64,000 nt of DNA from NCBI GenBank assembly GCA_015207365.1, contig JADEXA010000012.1:1-64000 (forward strand), written 5' to 3'. Every line of letters starts with the position of its first letter. The first letter of the stretch is position 1. Positions 26,223 through 34,308 of the stretch are shown here, piece by piece. The position numbers were made by a program, and so were the translations under genes. The notes under the pieces are model-generated. The model was not told the origin of the DNA, made no database searches, and worked only from the letters and a program-made list of their open reading frames with translations. The stretch is from Vacuolonema iberomarrocanum LEGE 07170. GTDB lineage: Bacteria > Cyanobacteriota > Cyanobacteriia > Elainellales > Elainellaceae.

Positions 26223-26783
26223 CGTGAAGAGTCCTGGGGTTAATTTAGACTAATTCTCTGGTTTAGGAGGAATTCACAGCCATAGTTATTTCACGGTAAT
26301 CGGGGGGCTGCCCCCTCACCGCCTCAGCGTAAACACGTATGGTAGGATTACTCACCCATCCCGCCCCTAGTGAGCGGGGATCTTCTTGCGAGCTTCGTTG
26401 GCAAGGGTTTGAGGGGTTTTGTAGCTGAATTGATCTTCTAGAATAAAGATGAGCTTCGAGTCTGTAGTGGGGCTTGTCAGCTCAGGGTTTCTGTAGTGTG
26501 CTCCCAGAAATGACAGTTCCTAAACACAACTTCATTGTTTTTCACGTTTCGCTGAAAAACAGTATGCGAGAGATTAGGCTGAGTTTTGGAGAGATACTCG
26601 ATAGGCGATATATACGATTCACCCACTTTGCTAGAGATCGAAGTATTTGCGACCAAATGTGGACTTTATTTAGATTTAGATAATGTCATCACACGATAAT
26701 GTCCATCACAATGTCATTTAGGGAAGATGCCCCACTGGCTCAAGATAGATAAGATTCAGGATAGATAACCGGAGAATCATTGC
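26223..26783. other. Intergenic region between divergent genes
   Basis: About 560 bases between sigF and the Bax-inhibitor-like gene. A GGGGGGCTGCCCCC hairpin sits near 26302. The rest is AT-rich. The frame at 26474-26683 has no ribosome binding site or motif and I do not call it. Confidence 0.4.
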
Positions 26784-27506
26784 ATGAGTAACACAAGTAA
26801 CTTCCGTCAGGCCATTCGCGAGGCAAAAGATCAAGCCCTCGTCGGGCCAAACGTGATTAAGAATGCTCTGCCCTACGTAGGTGGTGGGCTGATTTTGACC
26901 GCTGTTGGAACTTACGCAGGGTTGAACGTCCTCCAAACACGGCCAGAAATCTTCATGACGACCTTTTGGGTCGCGTTGATCGCAGAATTGGCGCTGTTCT
27001 TTGTTGCCCGTGGCATTGCAGTAAAAGGGAACAACGGCACGGCTCTACCCTTGCTCGCTACCTATAGTCTGTTGTCAGGCTATACCCTGAGCGGCTTGGT
27101 TCTTTACGCCATTGGTACGGTTGGTATCTCTAGTCTGGGGATTGCGGCGCTCGGTTGCGGCGTGACATTTGTTGCCGCACGGCAGATTGGCTCTAACCTC
27201 TCCGATGAAGATGGTATGGCCTTGACGAAGACCATCCGCCTAGGAATCATTGCGCTCCTAGTAGCAATGGTGGGGCAACTCATCTTTGGCGTTTTCTTCG
27301 GCATGGGCGCAAACCCCTTGCTGGAGCTTGCCATCTCGGGTGCAGGTGTGCTGCTGTTTGTTGGTGCTGCGGTGGTCGATTTCTACATCCTGCCCCGGGT
27401 CTATCGTGATGAGCAGTATTTGCCCGCCGCCTTGTCGATGTATCTCACGTATATCAACCTGTTCATCTTCATCCTGCGCCTACTGATTGCCCTGAATCGT
27501 GATTAG
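26784..27506 (+). CDS. Bax inhibitor-1 family membrane protein
   Basis: 240 residues from the ATG at 26784 with seven hydrophobic segments. The order and loops match the BI-1/YbhL family: YVGGGLILTAVGTYAGLNVL, then LSGYTLSGLVLYAIGTVGIS, and the C-terminal GAAVVDFYILPRVYRD plus ALSMYLTYINLFIFILRLLI. Family members are inner-membrane proteins, and a bacterial homologue acts as a pH-sensitive calcium leak; the role in cyanobacteria is unknown. The conserved acidic residue of the pore helix is visible as Asp in VVDFYIL. The gene is monocistronic, ending at terminator-like hairpins about 150 bases downstream. Confidence 0.83.
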   Translation: MSNTSNFRQAIREAKDQALVGPNVIKNALPYVGGGLILTAVGTYAGLNVLQTRPEIFMTTFWVALIAELALFFVARGIAVKGNNGTALPLLATYSLLSGYTLSGLVLYAIGTVGISSLGIAALGCGVTFVAARQIGSNLSDEDGMALTKTIRLGIIALLVAMVGQLIFGVFFGMGANPLLELAISGAGVLLFVGAAVVDFYILPRVYRDEQYLPAALSMYLTYINLFIFILRLLIALNRD

Positions 27507-27659
27507 GGGTTCATAAAATTTCTTTGTGGAAGGGTATAACTACGATCGCCCTACCTATCTGGATTGAGTTGCACAACTAGGTGAATCCATTCCTGCTCGT
27601 TGTTGTTCTTGATAGGCGCCAGGGCGATCGCCCTTCCTCCTTCGTTTTATCTTGCTGTT

Positions 27660-27684
27660 GGGCATCTGTAGGGGTGCCCTTTTT
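27660..27684 (+). terminator. Rho-independent terminator
   Basis: GGGCATC pairs with GGTGCCC (one G-U) around a short loop and is followed by TTTTT. It lies 154 bases after the Bax-inhibitor-like gene. A second hairpin, AGGGCGATCGCCCT, stands just upstream. Confidence 0.7.
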
Positions 27685-27758
27685 CATGCTCGCTGACCGT
27701 AATACCTTCGTAATACGTTATCCCAATTCTATGAGAACTCAGCACATATAGCGATCTC

Positions 27759-27838
27759 AAATGATTGGCGAAATTAGCTCTGAAAAGTGGGGCGGGCTGC
27801 ACCCGCCCCACTTTTCAGAGCTAATTTCAGATTGCTAC
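27759..27838. repeat. Palindromic element, family F
   Basis: The outer ends TAGCGATCT and AGATTGCTA flank a perfect core with arms GAAATTAGCTCTGAAAAGTG and GGGGCGGG, complemented on the far side. It lies 250 bases downstream of a gene end and 137 bases upstream of the next start. Confidence 0.65.
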
Positions 27839-27975
27839 AAGTATCAGTACAGGAGAGCCGCCCTTGCCATAATCAAAATCTGGCGATAAGAAACTCGGGC
27901 GATCGAGTTGTAGTGTAGGCTGAAAAAGGATTATGTCGCATTGATATTCGAGGTTGAGTATCCGGGTTGGGCACT

Positions 27976-28509
27976 ATGAGTGATGGAAAGTTTCCGATTC
28001 TCTATCTTGGGCTGCTGGTTGGGCTGCTATCGGTAGTAGCCGTGTTCTTGATCCGGCAGGTACTACGCACGCGCCGTGTGGAAACGCGCCTGAGCAAACT
28101 CCAGAACAAGCTAAAGAAAGAAAAAGGTACAGCTCAGGAGCACTACGAACTCGGCACACTATTCCTGGACAAACGGCTGTATACCCAGTCGATCGCCGAA
28201 TTCCAGAAAGCACTCAAATCCAAAGATTTAGAGGGGAACGAGAATATTGCGCTGCTGCACAATGGGATTGGTTATGCCTATGCGGCTCAAGAGCAATATG
28301 ACCTAGCGATTCGTTCCTACAAAGAGGCGATTGCTCAGGTGCCCGACTATGTTACAGCTCTCAACAACCTGGGATTTGCCTACGAGAAGAAACAGCTGAT
28401 TGCGCAGGCGGTCGAAGCCTATGAAGACGCTCTGAAAATTGATCCCAAGAATAAAGTGGCTGAACGGCGATCGCAATCTCTTCGCAAACGTCTGATTCCC
28501 TCCAGCTAG
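27976..28509 (+). CDS. Membrane-anchored TPR protein
   Basis: 177 residues from the ATG at 27976. A single N-terminal membrane helix (FPILYLGLLVGLLSVVAVFL, about residues 6-25) is followed by a basic linker with a short coiled coil (ETRLSKLQNKLKKEKG) and three TPR units (HYELGTLFLDKRLYTQSIAE, IGYAYAAQEQYDLAIRSYKE, NLGFAYEKKQLIAQAVEAYE). Proteins of this size and layout are common in cyanobacteria and act as scaffolds at the thylakoid or plasma membrane, but I cannot assign this one to a complex. A B-family palindrome starts nine bases after the stop. Confidence 0.78.
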   Translation: MSDGKFPILYLGLLVGLLSVVAVFLIRQVLRTRRVETRLSKLQNKLKKEKGTAQEHYELGTLFLDKRLYTQSIAEFQKALKSKDLEGNENIALLHNGIGYAYAAQEQYDLAIRSYKEAIAQVPDYVTALNNLGFAYEKKQLIAQAVEAYEDALKIDPKNKVAERRSQSLRKRLIPSS

Positions 28510-28517
28510 GACTAACT

Positions 28518-28607
28518 GGACTTACAAGTTTTGTTGATTTTGTGGCCGCGTCGCGGCCACAAAATCAACAAATTTACTTAGGATTACGCAAGTTTTGCAT
28601 AGGTTCT
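28518..28607. repeat. Palindromic element, family B, copy 4
   Basis: The ends are GGACTTACAAG and TTTTGCATAGGTTC (drifted). The stem TTTTGTTGATTTTGTGGCCG has an exact complement, with TCGCGG instead of ACGCGG at the loop. It directly follows the TPR gene. Confidence 0.75.
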
Positions 28608-29266
28608 GACTAAAATACCGATGGCATTGTTGATTGAGGAGATGATTTTTCTGAGAAGAAGGTGCGCGGTACGCCCCTTCCCAAAAAAATTATCTTTGGA
28701 TTTGGATTCGGCAATGCCGCATTCTTGCAGCATAGACTGAAGAACGGTACTGTTCGTTCTACAGAGACTCTGTTAGCTCTGCTCGAGTCGAGCCCTTGGC
28801 CAGCAACACTTTTGACAGGGAGACCAGGCGCTATCTAATATAGCTAGAACCAGGTATTACCCATTCGATGAGACTTTTACAAAACTAGATAGTTCGGTAG
28901 TAGGGAGCTTCTAACGAACATCATTTTGTCGGCTACTTTTCCTTCGGCAAATCCTAAATTATCGGATAGGGTATAGGGATTGATGTCGAGATTCTTTTGT
29001 TTGTCGTCATGTTGTCATAACGACTCAATAGAATCTGACAGGGCAATGCCCAGAGGAGATGATGAGAGTGGAGAGCAGAAATCGAAGAAGACCTACGCCG
29101 GAAATGGGCGATCGAGATATAAAAATAAATGAGATGAAGTCTAGAGCCAAGGGGGTTGGCTCTAGGATGGAAGCATGACCTTACCAATGCGGCTGCAAGC
29201 GCTCTGAGTCATGGGAGTGTTTGCTAGAGCGCTAGCCTGAACTATCCAGTCAATACAAAAATTATT
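28608..29266. other. Intergenic region with hairpins, no gene seen
   Basis: About 660 bases. An imperfect palindrome with GATGATTTTTCTGAGAAG and its rough complement lies at 28640-28696; it resembles the element at 35870. A perfect 10-bp stem, CTAGAGCCAA/TTGGCTCTAG, lies at 29141-29165, 100 bases before the kinase gene. It could end an upstream transcript or sit in the kinase leader. I see no tRNA or protein gene. Confidence 0.45.
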
Positions 29267-30073
29267 ATGTCAGGTCAAATACTGGGCGATCGCTACGAAG
29301 TTGAAGGACAATTGGGTAAAAAGGCAGGACGTTGGACGTTGCTGGCTCGGGATTTGATGACCAACAAGCCTGTCATCCTCAAAGTCTTGTTCATCGACGA
29401 GAATTTGGCTTCTGATGACCTCAAGCTCTTTAAGCGCGAAGTAGACATCCTGCGGACAATCGATCATCCGGCAACGCCCCAGTACCTTGGCTACTTTGAG
29501 ATCAGCTTACCCAGGGATGGTAAAGCGTTGGTGCTGATTCAGAGTTATGTGTCGGGCAAGTCTTTGCAAGATTACATGGCCGAACAGCGCTTGCTGACTG
29601 AGCCAGAAGCCAGGCAAATTGCTCATGATGTGCTGAAAATTTTGCAATATCTACATGGCCGCACACCTCCCATCATCCATCGCGACATCAAGCCAAGCAA
29701 TATTTTGCTCTCTGCTGATGTAGCGACCCTCACATCTGAGGTCGGTTTGGTCGATTTTGGTTCCGTCAAGTCCTTGGCTCCCAGTGATGGCACCACCTTC
29801 AGCATGGTGGGTACCGATGGCTTTATTCCACCGGAGCAAATGGGACGGCGAGCCGTCACATCCTCCGATCTCTACAGCTTAGGGGTTACGTTGATCGCAG
29901 GCATGTCAGGGTTAGAGCCGGATGCCATGCCAAAGAGTGGGTTTCGCATCAAAGTCCACGAGGCGATCGCCGCCAGCCCTAATTTCTCCGCCTGGCTCCA
30001 AAAAATCACCGAGCCTGAATTAATCAAACGCTATCGCCAGGTTGAAGAGGCGCTGACCGGGTTGCCTCAGTAA
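29267..30073 (+). CDS. Serine/threonine protein kinase (single catalytic domain)
   Basis: 268 residues from the ATG at 29267. Hanks kinase motifs are complete: VILKVLF with Lys39, Glu58 in the C helix (KREVDILRTIDHP), HRDIKPSN at 138-145 with catalytic Asp140 and Asn145, DFGSVKS with Asp163, and the P+1 part GTDGFIPPEQ. The glycine loop is unusual: GQLGKKAGRWTLL instead of GxGxxG. There is no sensor or membrane segment, so the protein is a compact soluble kinase as found in many cyanobacteria. Substrates are unknown. It precedes tatA by 90 bases on the same strand. Confidence 0.85.
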   Translation: MSGQILGDRYEVEGQLGKKAGRWTLLARDLMTNKPVILKVLFIDENLASDDLKLFKREVDILRTIDHPATPQYLGYFEISLPRDGKALVLIQSYVSGKSLQDYMAEQRLLTEPEARQIAHDVLKILQYLHGRTPPIIHRDIKPSNILLSADVATLTSEVGLVDFGSVKSLAPSDGTTFSMVGTDGFIPPEQMGRRAVTSSDLYSLGVTLIAGMSGLEPDAMPKSGFRIKVHEAIAASPNFSAWLQKITEPELIKRYRQVEEALTGLPQ

Positions 30074-30163
30074 TCCTCCCTGCCAAACCCGCAACAGGGG
30101 AAGGGATATTGTGCGCTCTCAAAGCACCGTATAGTGAGTACAGACATGCAATAGGAGGAAGCC

Positions 30164-30355
30164 ATGCCATTTGGTTTGGGTTGGCCCGAGATTCTCGTCA
30201 TTCTTGGGGTCGCTGTTTTAATTTTTGGCCCTAAGCGTATTCCAGAGTTGGGAAGTGCTTTGGGAAAAACCCTCCGTGGATTTAAGGAAGAGATGGATAG
30301 CCCTGACGAGACGGTGATTGAGCCTGCCGATGATGAAAATCCACCGACAGCCTAA
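30164..30355 (+). CDS. tatA: Sec-independent translocase subunit TatA/TatE
   Basis: 63 residues with an AGGAGGAAGCC ribosome binding site. A short N-terminal membrane helix (WPEILVILGVAVLIFGPKRI) runs into the FGPKRIPELG hinge and the amphipathic helix GSALGKTLRGFKEEM, which is the TatA signature. The acidic tail is short. TatA polymerises to form the path for folded twin-arginine proteins across the thylakoid and plasma membranes. TatC is not in the window, as is usual in cyanobacteria where the tat genes are scattered. A strong terminator follows. Confidence 0.93.
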   Translation: MPFGLGWPEILVILGVAVLIFGPKRIPELGSALGKTLRGFKEEMDSPDETVIEPADDENPPTA

Positions 30356-30359
30356 GGGG

Positions 30360-30390
30360 TTTGGGTTGCATGCAACCCAAATCTTGTTTT
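30360..30390 (+). terminator. Rho-independent terminator after tatA
   Basis: TTTGGGTTGCA is followed directly by its complement TGCAACCCAAA, then TCTTGTTTT. It lies five bases after the tatA stop. Confidence 0.75.
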
Positions 30391-30691
30391 AGAAGCGTCG
30401 CTATCCAAACGTGAAACCTGGTCTTTCCTTTTCCAATCTAAAAGTTTGCGTGATGAGACCTTAAAAGCGCTGCTTGGCCGACACAAGGCCCGAAAAATCC
30501 AGCGTCTCAACGATGTTCTAAATGTTGTCTAATAACCGTTCGTTTTGTGGTTTGCTGAGCAGAATGATTGATCCCTTGCAGCTGTTGCAGATTTGGCACA
30601 ACGGGTTTCTTGCAATGCGTTTAGGATGGGTTTGCCGATCGCCGCATTGATGGCGCGATTCTGACTGGTTGCCTCACACTCTGCACCCTCT
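30391..30691. other. Intergenic region, nothing recognised
   Basis: About 300 bases between the tatA terminator and the J-domain gene. I see no repeat and no small gene, and no promoter I can place. Confidence 0.4.
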
Positions 30692-32137
30692 ATGGCAAAA
30701 ACGTTTAAGCCATCCAAAGTCAACTACACCGTCAAGGCAGAGACGGCAGCGGAGGCGATCGCCGACATTGCCCAAAAATTTCTTCATTTCATCGATGGCA
30801 GAGTAAAGCTACTGAAGCAACCGTCGGATTTTCCGCTGCGGTTATTTTGTCGGGCACTCATTGATGACTGGCAGACCGGCAATGTCAGTTATCAGCCCGG
30901 AAAGCTAACGCTGGTCTTCAACCTGGGACAACCAGACATCGAGGCGGATGTACTGATCTTTCAGCCCCAGGTGGGCGATCGCTATCTCTATACCCGCAAA
31001 GCACCGCCGCCCCTAGGAGAACTGAACCTGCCCATTGAGCGAGATGCTGTCCAGCAGATGGCGCGTCAACTTCAGACATTGACCGAAAGTCTAAGCCAAT
31101 TGACCGAAAACCAGCGATCGATCGAGGAGCGGCTAGGAAAGGGTCAGGGGTACACGACTTCGACAGAGGCATCCGGGAGTGGGGTGGATGCGCGATCGCT
31201 GCGCAGTTTATTGGACGCGCAAACGCAACTGGTGATGGGCCAACTGGGGACGATCGCCCAGCAACTCGAGCAGCGAATGGATGGGTTACAACGCCAAATT
31301 GATCAGCTTGCGACCCGCTTGGAGAACAGTTTTGAAGAAAATGGCGGGTTTGAAACCGGAGACGAGGCGACGATTCCCGCAACCGAGGCAGAATGGCGGC
31401 AGCGTATCCAAGAAACCTGGGGCACAGTGGGCGATTATGAGCAATACAGCGCCAGCCATCGTGAAACCAATGCTGAAATGCCTCTGTGTGATACCCCCGA
31501 CTGGATTGCACTCTGCGAACTCGATTGGGCGCGACAGCTCCATTCCTCCCTGGCTATGCTCTACACCTTGATTCATGGGGAGGATGGCATTGGCTTTAGC
31601 GGGGCGGATGTGTTGCACCAGTTTGGTTGCCATGTCGATCCTCGCACCGGCGATCGCTACTACATCTACAAAATTGGTGGCTACTCTGCCTTTGAGGCAC
31701 TGTGGCAAATGGCAACCCATCCTCAATATTCCTGGCTAAAGGAATTACAACGGCTCAGCCAGAAGGTGAGTCGGTTTGCCGAAGTGTTCAAGCTGTTTGG
31801 GTGGGAGCCAGAGGCGATCGCGGCACTGCAACAGGTGGTACAACGGGCACAGCAAGCCCGCGCAGGCTACCAATCGCAACAGCACAATCAGCACCACTCC
31901 CAGAGGACTTATCAGCAGAGCAATGCTCAACGCCCTCCCAGCAATTCTCTCAGCGACTACCTCACCATCCTCAACATTGGCCCCTTTACCCCCATCTCTC
32001 TGGAATCTCTCAAGCAAGCCTATCGCCTTGCGATGAAGACTGCTCATCCCGACACAGGGGGTAGCAAAGAGCGTGCTCAGCGGGTCAACGAAGCCTATGA
32101 AGCGATCATGCGCCACTATTTCCCCAATGCTATTTGA
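30692..32137 (+). CDS. Protein with C-terminal J domain
   Basis: 481 residues. The last 65 residues form a J domain: SDYLTILNIGPFTPISLESL, then KQAYRLAMKTAHPDTGGSKE with the HPD tripeptide, then QRVNEAYEAIMRHYF. The N-terminal 140 residues look like a globular alpha/beta domain, a coiled coil lies near residues 110-210 (LQTLTESLSQLTENQRSIEE, GTIAQQLEQRMDGLQRQIDQ), and a Gln/His-rich linker precedes the J domain. It lacks the G/F region and zinc finger of DnaJ, so it is a class III J protein that would recruit a DnaK to a specific client. The client is unknown. The ATG at 30692 is the first good start. Confidence 0.75.
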   Translation: MAKTFKPSKVNYTVKAETAAEAIADIAQKFLHFIDGRVKLLKQPSDFPLRLFCRALIDDWQTGNVSYQPGKLTLVFNLGQPDIEADVLIFQPQVGDRYLYTRKAPPPLGELNLPIERDAVQQMARQLQTLTESLSQLTENQRSIEERLGKGQGYTTSTEASGSGVDARSLRSLLDAQTQLVMGQLGTIAQQLEQRMDGLQRQIDQLATRLENSFEENGGFETGDEATIPATEAEWRQRIQETWGTVGDYEQYSASHRETNAEMPLCDTPDWIALCELDWARQLHSSLAMLYTLIHGEDGIGFSGADVLHQFGCHVDPRTGDRYYIYKIGGYSAFEALWQMATHPQYSWLKELQRLSQKVSRFAEVFKLFGWEPEAIAALQQVVQRAQQARAGYQSQQHNQHHSQRTYQQSNAQRPPSNSLSDYLTILNIGPFTPISLESLKQAYRLAMKTAHPDTGGSKERAQRVNEAYEAIMRHYFPNAI

Positions 32138-32295
32138 AGAATGGAATTGATCCGTTTGCTGCCACTAGAAGCGCATCGCACTCACAGCAGCCAATTTAGC
32201 CAGGATTACAGGCGGTTTGCGTCAGTCCCGAGCTCTTTAGCTTTGGGGTAGATGTCGTTAGACTTCTTGTAAGAGCAAAGTTTCTGTAAAAGCCC

Positions 32296-32949
32296 ATGCC
32301 TTCCCTCGCTACCATCCGTAAGGTACTCAGCAAGCGATTTTTTGGAAATCTCTTACCTCTCCCTGCAACCAACTCCTTCGGTATTGGCACGCTCGCGCCT
32401 CCCTTTGAGCTGTTGAACGTTACCAGTGGCGAAAGAGTAAAGTTGCTCAATTATGTTGGTACCCGCCCGTCTGCCCCTCCCGGAGAGAAGCAGCCCGTTC
32501 TGCTGTGCTTCTCACGAATATTTGCTGAGAAGGTTTACTGTCCCCTTTGCTATCCACATATCGTGGCGCTGAACGAGCAGTATGAGCAGTTTTCCCAACG
32601 CGGGGTAGAAGTTATGCTCATTGTCAGTACCGACCCACAACAGACAAAGACGGTTGTACAGGATCTAAACCTTAAGCTGCCTGTGCTGAGTGACCCTACC
32701 TGCCGCATCTTTCGGCTCTATCGAGTGGGTCAGGCATTGGGTGCCCCACTCCCGGCGCAGTTTTTGATTGATCTTCAGGGGCGCATCCGCTTTCGGCATT
32801 TGTTTTCTTTTCTGGAACCCAATGCCAGCGTAGAGCGGTCGCTCGTGGCCTGCGATCGCATTTCCTCTCCGGCTGAGCCAACTTTACCCACAGCCCGTGA
32901 AAGCGATGCCAGCACCGCAGCCGCTGCTCCTGCTGAGACATCTGCATAG
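32296..32949 (+). CDS. Peroxiredoxin-like (AhpC/TSA redoxin) protein
   Basis: 217 residues. The thioredoxin-fold redoxin pattern is visible: GTLAPPFELLNVTSGERVKL, VLLCFSRIFAEKVYCPLCYP with Cys82 and Cys85, VEVMLIVSTDPQQTKTVVQD, and PVLSDPTCRIFRLYRVGQAL then AQFLIDLQGRIRFRHLF. The CPLC pair sits where AhpC-like or PrxQ proteins carry the peroxidatic cysteine, so it probably reduces peroxides or acts as a thiol oxidoreductase. The tail of 40 residues is Ala/Ser/Pro-rich. The insertion GTRPSAPPGEKQP before the active-site strand is longer than usual. The gene stands alone and converges with rbp. Confidence 0.75.
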   Translation: MPSLATIRKVLSKRFFGNLLPLPATNSFGIGTLAPPFELLNVTSGERVKLLNYVGTRPSAPPGEKQPVLLCFSRIFAEKVYCPLCYPHIVALNEQYEQFSQRGVEVMLIVSTDPQQTKTVVQDLNLKLPVLSDPTCRIFRLYRVGQALGAPLPAQFLIDLQGRIRFRHLFSFLEPNASVERSLVACDRISSPAEPTLPTARESDASTAAAAPAETSA

Positions 32950-32992
32950 GGTGGTCTGCATGTGCGATCGCCTACATTTTGGAAGCGGTGCT

Positions 32993-33028
32993 AAAAAAAG
33001 CAGGCATGGCCTTTGCCAAACCTGCTTT
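32993..33028 (-). terminator. Rho-independent terminator of the RNA-binding protein gene
   Basis: AAAGCAGG and CCTGCTTT pair with an inner TGGC/GCCA stem. On the minus strand it is followed by seven T residues. It can serve rbp and may also slow convergent transcription from the redoxin gene. Confidence 0.8.
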
Positions 33029-33157
33029 CGCATTATTTCAAATTTTGCTCCATAAGCTTCGGCTTCCCTAACCCTGACCGTTGAGTAGGGTAGGGCAGTA
33101 ATCAGCCTGGCTTATGCAACCTGAAACGTTTTTTCAAAAATAGAGCTTAAGCAACTG

Positions 33158-33580
33158 CTACGAATTTGTCGTTTGTGCTGCCAGCAATTCTTTGAGCTTT
33201 TCGAGCTCTTGCGCCCAGCGGGGGTCAGGCTGTACGGCTTCGTTGTCTCCACCAGACTTCTTAGCTTTGCCTTTGCGCCGACTGTTGCTAGGAGTGTTGC
33301 TGCTAGCCTCATTGCCTTCCCCTTCGCCCTTGGCGCGGGGGTTAGCCTTTTCAATTTTCAGCGGGCTTTCCTTGAGGACATAGCCGTTGAATTTCTCAAT
33401 GATTTGGTCGGCTTCTTCATCGCTTTTTACCGTGACAAAACCAAACCCACGGCATTTGCCAGTTTTGCGATCAGTAATGACCTTGGTTGTCACCGCATCG
33501 CCATATTCTTCAAAGACGGCAGCTAGCTCCTGGCGCTCCAGTTCCTTCGGCAAATTGCCAATATAGAGTCGAACAGACAT
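33158..33580 (-). CDS. RRM-type RNA-binding protein (cyanobacterial Rbp)
   Basis: 140 residues from the ATG at 33580. The RRM covers residues 1-80: RNP2 is LYIGNL (5-10) and RNP1 is KCRGFGFVTV (42-51). A low-complexity Gly/Ser/Lys linker follows, then a short helix (WAQELEKLKELLAAQ). Cyanobacterial Rbp proteins bind mRNA; several are cold-induced and some help to place photosystem mRNAs at the thylakoid. The C-terminal region lacks the long glycine tract of cold-induced members and is closer to the Rbp2/Rbp3 type (inference). It has its own terminator, and the upstream region (about 340 bases to the next minus-strand terminator) may hold a long leader. Confidence 0.88.
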   Translation of the reverse strand: MSVRLYIGNLPKELERQELAAVFEEYGDAVTTKVITDRKTGKCRGFGFVTVKSDEEADQIIEKFNGYVLKESPLKIEKANPRAKGEGEGNEASSNTPSNSRRKGKAKKSGGDNEAVQPDPRWAQELEKLKELLAAQTTNS

Positions 33581-33884
33581 AGAAAAAGATTCCTCCAGAC
33601 GTTGGTTCAGACAGATTTGCGTAAGATAGCTACTCTGCTAACCCAAAAGAGATAGCCCCGCTAGCAGTGCGATGATGCCAAGCAACGACCGATTGACAGA
33701 GACACCGTTGCACAGAAACGCAAAACGACCCGGCTACTTAGTTAGTAGGCTCAGGCGATCCACCATAAACTAAGGTATCACGCTTGCAGGGGGAGTAAGT
33801 GACTCAATTAGAGATTTCACTTTGGATCGACAGAATTTATCATTCGGCTGATGGTGTCCAATCACCCATGTGAATGGATGATTG

Positions 33885-33917
33885 AAATAAAAACCAGCCC
33901 CATCTCTGCGGCTGGTC
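33885..33917 (-). terminator. Rho-independent terminator on the minus strand
   Basis: Read on the minus strand, ACCAGCC pairs with GGCTGGT around a ten-base loop and is followed by TTTTTATTT. It begins just after the stop codon of the small open frame at 33918-34007, so a transcript coming from higher coordinates ends here. Confidence 0.75.
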
Positions 33918-34007
33918 TCACTTGCTGTGTTGGAAGGAGAATTCAAACTGGGTCAGACGGCATGCCTCGACTGAGTTGAAACTGAATCCGTCTAGATCAG
34001 ATTTCAT
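33918..34007 (-). CDS. Candidate 29-residue protein gene (or the end of a small RNA)
   Basis: The open frame ATG to TGA encodes 29 residues starting MKSDLDGFSFNSVEACRLTQ, with no membrane segment. Its stop is followed within one base by a strong Rho-independent terminator, so a transcript clearly ends here. Upstream on the minus strand lies GTTACATTTCTTTACAGGG, which is promoter-like, and AAAGGG lies 17-22 bases before the ATG, too far to be an ideal ribosome binding site. It could be a real small protein, or the terminator could belong to a non-coding RNA of about 120-150 nt. I do not recognise the peptide. Confidence 0.4.
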   Translation of the reverse strand: MKSDLDGFSFNSVEACRLTQFEFSFQHSK

Positions 34008-34190
34008 AAGAAGCCGCGATTGCCCTTTCAAATCCCTGTAAAGAAATGTAACATCATTCTCGAGTCACCGCAATATTTTTCAACAATTCTCCAGTCTTGT
34101 GCGCTGAAGCTGTTCTAGGAGCTATAGCTAAATACGGCTTTGTGAGACGTTTTCAGCCAATTCCTTGAACGTTACTGATAATCACTTCCA
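34008..34190. other. Intergenic stretch upstream of the candidate small transcript
   Basis: An AT-rich stretch with no gene that I can support. It presumably carries the minus-strand promoter for the small transcript ending at 33885. The family B element follows. Confidence 0.35.
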
Positions 34191-34279
34191 GGACTTACGC
34201 AAAACTTGCGTAATCTTAAGTCAATTCGTTGATTTTGTGGCCGCGACGCGGCCACAAAATCAACAAAATACGTAAGTCC
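34191..34279. repeat. Palindromic element, family B, copy 5
   Basis: Opposite orientation to the other copies: the long end GGACTTACGCAAAACTTGCG is on the left and ACGTAAGTCC on the right. The stem GTTGATTTTGTGGCCGCG is exactly complemented. It ends 29 bases before the cobK start, so it would lie in the cobK promoter or leader. Confidence 0.78.
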
Positions 34280-34308
34280 AAACTTCATTGCTTACATGTT
34301 CTTTACTT

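Noticed and set aside
33640..33740. Hydrophobic stretch (LLGIIALLAGLSLLG) readable on the minus strand upstream of rbp
   Set aside because: No ATG or GTG start in frame and no ribosome binding site; more likely part of the rbp leader.
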